From positions 248,001 through 312,000 of the forward strand of contig CAVVPY010000001.1 of the NCBI GenBank assembly GCA_963750295.1: a stretch of DNA of 64,000 nucleotides, written 5' to 3'. This stretch comes from CAVVPY01 sp963750295 (lineage in GTDB: Bacteria > Actinomycetota > Actinomycetes > Mycobacteriales > Jatrophihabitantaceae). Within the stretch, counting starts at the first letter, position 1, and the number at the start of each line of letters is the position of its first letter. Positions 60,805 to 64,000 of this stretch are shown here, piece by piece. A model generated the notes under the pieces. That model ran no database searches. It was not told where the DNA came from and worked only from the letters and a program-made list of their open reading frames with translations. The translations under genes were made by a program, and so were the position numbers.

Positions 60805-62561
60805 CGCGCGTCCCGGCGCTCGTCGCGGTGGCAGCCGCGCTGGTGCTCTCCGCGTGCACCGGCATCCCGACCACCTCCGCGCCGCAGGCTGTCCAGCCGC
60901 AGAATGTCCAGCAGCCCGGGCAGCAGGTGATCGTGACGCCGCCCGTCGGCGCGCTCCCGCGCCAGATCGTGACCGACTTCCTACAGGTGAACTCGGCCGC
61001 TGAGCTGCGGCACGCCTCGGCACGCGCGTTCCTGACCCGGCAGGCACGCAGCGCCTGGGACGACGCGACCGGGACCACCGTCGTGGACGACCCGCGGGTC
61101 GGCGTCGTCAACCGGTCCGGCAATGTCACCGTGAGCGGGCGCGAACTCGGGTCGGTCGACTCGACCGGCGTCTACACGCCGACGCTGCGCGGGGACGGGA
61201 CCGGTGCCGGCGGCTTGCCGGTCCAGCAACAGTTCCGGCTCAAGCAGGTCGACGGCGAATGGCGCATCGACGGGTTGAAGAACGGCCTGCTGATCAGCCA
61301 GTCCCAGTTCGAGCAGCATTTCCAGCCGCGCATCGTGTACTTCTACGACACCAACGAGCGGCACCTCGTCCCGGACCCGCGCTACAGCCAACTGCTGGAC
61401 CCCGTCGCGCTCGCGAACTGGCTGATCGCCAGGCTGGCCGCCGGCCCGCGTGACGCGCTGCAGAGCGCCGCGACCGTCGAGCTGCCGGCCCAGACCGATC
61501 CCAAACGCATCCAGGTAGCGCTCACACCCGACGATGGGATCACGCCGACGAAGGTCGAGATACCCGGTGCGTCGCTGCTCGATCCCCGCCGGCTCAACCG
61601 GCTGGCGATCGAGATCGGGGCGACGCTGGCCCAGGTGGCGCAGATAGGGGATACCGGAGCGCTGACGCTCACCGACGCGGGTGTGCCGGTGTCGATCCCG
61701 AGCATCGGGTCGCCCCGTTTCACCATCACCGACTTCGGCGAGGGGATCCACCCGCAACCAGCCAGCCCGTCGCTGTTCTACGTCCACAACGGCGCGGTGT
61801 TCGCCGGGGACGGCACCCCGATGCCGGGTCGGCTCGGCAGCGGTGGCTACGGCCTGTCCTCGGTCGCGCTGGCCGATCGCGGCGGGGCGAGCGGGCTGCT
61901 GGTGGCCGGCGTCGTCGGCGTCCCCACCGCCGGGACGCTCGCCGTAGGAACGGTAGACGGCGGGTTGACGGCAACCAAGGTGAGCGGCCACCTGTCACGC
62001 CCGGCCTGGGCGCCGGACGTGCCGGAGGTGTGGGTCGGATCGGGCTCGAAGGTCTACCGGGTCCTGCCCACCGGGGTCGCCAAGACCGTCCCCGTCACCA
62101 GCGAGGGCGGTAACGAGAGCGGCCGGGTCATCGCGCTGCGGTTGAGCCCGGAAGGAACGCGCGTGGCGATCGTGATCTCGGGCAACGACCCGAGCGGTGG
62201 GTCACGGGTGTGGATCGGGTCGGTCGTGCGCAGTTCGGGCACCGTCCGCGTCGACGGGCTGGTACCGATCAGCCCGCAGCAGATCGACATTCTCGATGTC
62301 GCCTGGTACGACCAGCTCAAGCTGTTCGCGGTCGGCTTCAACGACGCCACCGGCGAGCCCGGCATCTACGACATGCAGTGCGACGGTTCGCTCTGGACCG
62401 CCCGCAGCATCGGCGCGCTGCCCGGCGAGCCGGACAGCATCACCGTTGCCACCACCGTCGCCGTGTCCGCTGTCGGGACGGTGTGGACCCAACAGGCGGG
62501 CACGTGGGTGAGCCCGCAGGGCGATGAGGTTCGCGGGACGAGCCCGATCTACGTCTCCTGA
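60801..62561 (+). CDS. lpqB: LpqB lipoprotein, MtrAB accessory
   Basis: 586-residue lipoprotein. Signal and lipobox ALVLSACTGI, then a GerMN-type domain (RHLVPDPRYSQLLDPVALAN, WLIARLAAGP) and a C-terminal beta-propeller-like region (RVIALRLSPEGTRVAIVISG). LpqB works with MtrB at the cell surface and is always found directly after mtrB in actinobacteria. ATG 60801 overlaps mtrB by four bases. Confidence 0.94.
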   Translation: MTRVPALVAVAAALVLSACTGIPTTSAPQAVQPQNVQQPGQQVIVTPPVGALPRQIVTDFLQVNSAAELRHASARAFLTRQARSAWDDATGTTVVDDPRVGVVNRSGNVTVSGRELGSVDSTGVYTPTLRGDGTGAGGLPVQQQFRLKQVDGEWRIDGLKNGLLISQSQFEQHFQPRIVYFYDTNERHLVPDPRYSQLLDPVALANWLIARLAAGPRDALQSAATVELPAQTDPKRIQVALTPDDGITPTKVEIPGASLLDPRRLNRLAIEIGATLAQVAQIGDTGALTLTDAGVPVSIPSIGSPRFTITDFGEGIHPQPASPSLFYVHNGAVFAGDGTPMPGRLGSGGYGLSSVALADRGGASGLLVAGVVGVPTAGTLAVGTVDGGLTATKVSGHLSRPAWAPDVPEVWVGSGSKVYRVLPTGVAKTVPVTSEGGNESGRVIALRLSPEGTRVAIVISGNDPSGGSRVWIGSVVRSSGTVRVDGLVPISPQQIDILDVAWYDQLKLFAVGFNDATGEPGIYDMQCDGSLWTARSIGALPGEPDSITVATTVAVSAVGTVWTQQAGTWVSPQGDEVRGTSPIYVS

Positions 62562-62644
62562 GCACCGTCCACACCCGGCCGGCGCTGTCCACAGCGGGCC
62601 ATCGCGATGCTCGCCCGAGGCGGCGGCGGGGCATCGTCGCGGGA

Positions 62645-63307
62645 GTGCTGACGACGCTCGCTGACCTGATTCTGCCCCGCACCTGCATCGAGTGCCGCGC
62701 TCCCGGTGCACTGCTGTGCGCGCGGTGCGGCCCGGACGCGCCGCCACTTTTGCTGGCTGCCGGCGGCCTGGAGCTGGCAGCGGCGGCCCGATACGACGAC
62801 GCCGTCCGGACGGCCCTGCTCGCGTACAAGGAACGCGGTCGGCGCGATCTGGCCGGCGTCCTCGGCGGCCTGCTCGCCGAGGCGGTAGCCGCGCTGCGAC
62901 CGGGCGGGCAGGTGCGACTGGTGCCCGTGCCGTCCAGCGCCGCGGCCCGGCGCGAGCGGGGCGGTGACCACGTCCGCCGACTGGCCATCGCGGCCGCACG
63001 CCGCGGGGCGCCGCCGGTGGCCACACCGCTGCGGCTGGTGCGCGACGTCCATGACTCGGCGGGGCTCGGGACGGCAGCCCGCGAGCAGAATCTCGCCGGC
63101 GCGCTGCGTGCCGCCCCGGCGAGGGCCGACGCGGTGCTGGTCGACGCGGTGCTGGTCGACGACATCGTCACGACCGGCACCACCCTGCTCGAGGCGGCAC
63201 GAGCGCTGCGCGTCGCGGGGTGGACGGTGCGGGGCGCGGCCGTCGTCGCGGCGACCGAGCGGCGCGACGGCGGGGGCCGCCTGGCGGCCCGCTTCACGCG
63301 GGGCTAG
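62645..63307 (+). CDS. ComF-family phosphoribosyltransferase-like protein
   Basis: 220 residues: an N-terminal zinc ribbon (CIECRAPGALLCARCG), the ComF block LLAYKERGRRDLAGVLGGLL, VRLVPVPSSAAARRERG, and a PRPP-site-like DAVLVDDIVTTGTTLLEAAR. ComF proteins take part in DNA uptake or recombination in some bacteria; the role in actinobacteria is not established. The DNA at 63126-63160 contains a duplicated VLVDAVLVD coding unit. It lies between lpqB and hpf in the conserved order. Confidence 0.9.
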   Translation: MLTTLADLILPRTCIECRAPGALLCARCGPDAPPLLLAAGGLELAAAARYDDAVRTALLAYKERGRRDLAGVLGGLLAEAVAALRPGGQVRLVPVPSSAAARRERGGDHVRRLAIAAARRGAPPVATPLRLVRDVHDSAGLGTAAREQNLAGALRAAPARADAVLVDAVLVDDIVTTGTTLLEAARALRVAGWTVRGAAVVAATERRDGGGRLAARFTRG

Positions 63308-63401
63308 CGTGGGTATGAGCTGACCGAGTAGGCGCACCGATGCTGCGGGCCTGCCGCGCCCGTCGCATCGAGCTGGCCGACGATGCAAGGGTGGAGGTCG
63401 C

Positions 63402-64000
63402 ATGGACGCTGCCGTCGGGCGCGCAGAGACTCACATGGAAATCGTGGTGCGCGGGCGAAACGTCGTGGTCCCGGACCATTACCGCCGGCACGTGAGCGAG
63501 AAACTCGGAAAGCTTGAACGCTACGACCACAAGATCATCCGAGCCGATGTCGAACTCCAGCACGAACGCAATCCGCGCCAGAACGGCAGTTGCCAGCACG
63601 TAGAGATCACCTGTCGCACGCGCGGCCCGGTGGTGCGCAGCGAGGCGTGCGCGCCGGACTTCTACAAGGCCCTCGAGCTGGCGGCCGAGCGGCTCGAGCG
63701 CCGCTTCCGCCAGGCTGCCGACCGGCGCCGCGTGCACCACGGGCGGCGCAATCCACAGTCGCTGAGCCGGCTTGCGGCCGAGACTCCGGTGCTGCCGGAC
63801 ACGATCGCTGTCGAGGACGAGACGCCCGAAGGTCCGGGCCGGATCGTGCGCGAGAAGGAACATCCGGCCAAGCCGATGACCGTCGACGACGCGCTGTTCG
63901 AGATGGAACTGGTCGGTCACGACTTCTACCTGTTCAGCGACGCCGAGACCGGCCGGCCCAGCGTCGTCTACCGCCGGCACGCCTACGACTACGGGCTGAT
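63402..64000 (+). CDS. hpf: Long-form ribosome hibernation-promoting factor, 3'-truncated by the window
   Basis: The frame from ATG 63402 (GGAGG site five bases upstream) stays open to the window end, about 199 residues. The N-terminal domain (IVVRGRNVVVPDHYRRHVSE, KLGKLERYDHKIIRADVELQ, then DFYKALELAAERLERRFR) is the 100S/70S hibernation fold; the C-terminal dimerisation domain starts KPMTVDDALFEMELVGHDFY with FLFSD-like YLFSDAETGRPSVVYRRHAY. It silences ribosomes in stationary phase. ATG 63435, in frame, is an alternative start. secA would be expected next. Confidence 0.93.
   Translation, partial: MDAAVGRAETHMEIVVRGRNVVVPDHYRRHVSEKLGKLERYDHKIIRADVELQHERNPRQNGSCQHVEITCRTRGPVVRSEACAPDFYKALELAAERLERRFRQAADRRRVHHGRRNPQSLSRLAAETPVLPDTIAVEDETPEGPGRIVREKEHPAKPMTVDDALFEMELVGHDFYLFSDAETGRPSVVYRRHAYDYGL

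Overview
The window is a contiguous stretch of a very GC-rich actinobacterial chromosome. The evidence is the mtrA-mtrB-lpqB-comF-hpf block at the right end, the dgt-dnaG block at the left, two mycobacterial-type MazEF and two VapBC toxin-antitoxin modules, frequent GTG starts, and many genes whose start codon sits exactly six bases after a TAnnnT -10 box (leaderless transcripts). I cannot place it below the level of the class from sequence alone.

Region 1 (1-14.8 kb) is core metabolism and replication: the 3' part of glyS, dusB, an acyl-CoA desaturase with its ferredoxin-reductase partner, pyruvate phosphate dikinase, a YbjN protein, dGTPase, an anhydro-MurNAc kinase with a sodium/solute symporter, and DNA primase. 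The desaturase, ppdK, dgt and dnaG reading frames are broken by about thirteen single-base indels. Because dnaG is essential, I read these as sequence errors and not decay. dusB additionally carries a 65-bp palindrome at its 5' end.

Region 2 (14.9-20.1 kb) looks like the edge of a genomic island: tRNA-Asn, an N-terminally truncated tyrosine integrase abutting it, palindromic and tandem repeats, four toxin-antitoxin modules of alternating strand, and a decayed ABC-2 permease.

Region 3 (20.1-28.1 kb, minus strand) is the most interesting part. Eight genes overlap end to end: cupin, methionyl-tRNA-synthetase-like enzyme, FAD amine oxidase, lysine/ornithine N-hydroxylase, a 106-residue protein, ATP-grasp ligase, MFS exporter, second ATP-grasp ligase. 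The first four are the parts of the known N-N bond (hydrazine) forming machinery, but here the cupin and the synthetase-like domain are separate genes. With two ATP-grasp ligases and an exporter this suggests a small, otherwise unfamiliar pathway for a hydrazine-containing, peptide-like product.

Region 4 (28.2-37.7 kb) holds a NitT/TauT-type ABC importer divergent from a CitA/DcuS-type two-component system, a CorA-like transporter, an aldo/keto reductase, and a secreted fibronectin-III/nucleoside-hydrolase protein.

Region 5 (37.7-49.9 kb, minus strand) is one compact eight-gene operon for a surface glycan: two GT2 glycosyltransferases, a flippase fused to an APH-type kinase, a GT2 domain fused to a large polytopic membrane domain, a small membrane protein, a polysaccharide deacetylase, a phosphoribosyltransferase/HAD fusion and a GNAT/FemAB-like transferase. 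An AT-rich upstream region separates it from a divergent ECF-like sigma factor.

Region 6 (50.1-64 kb) contains several small unknown genes, a PolA-type 5'-3' exonuclease with a C-terminal clamp-binding motif, a lipoprotein serpin, a MerR-type domain read in frame into S-adenosylhomocysteinase, a DUF6529-like/Rieske/27-residue-peptide operon, an SGNH esterase, and mtrAB-lpqB-comF-hpf, the last gene running off the window.
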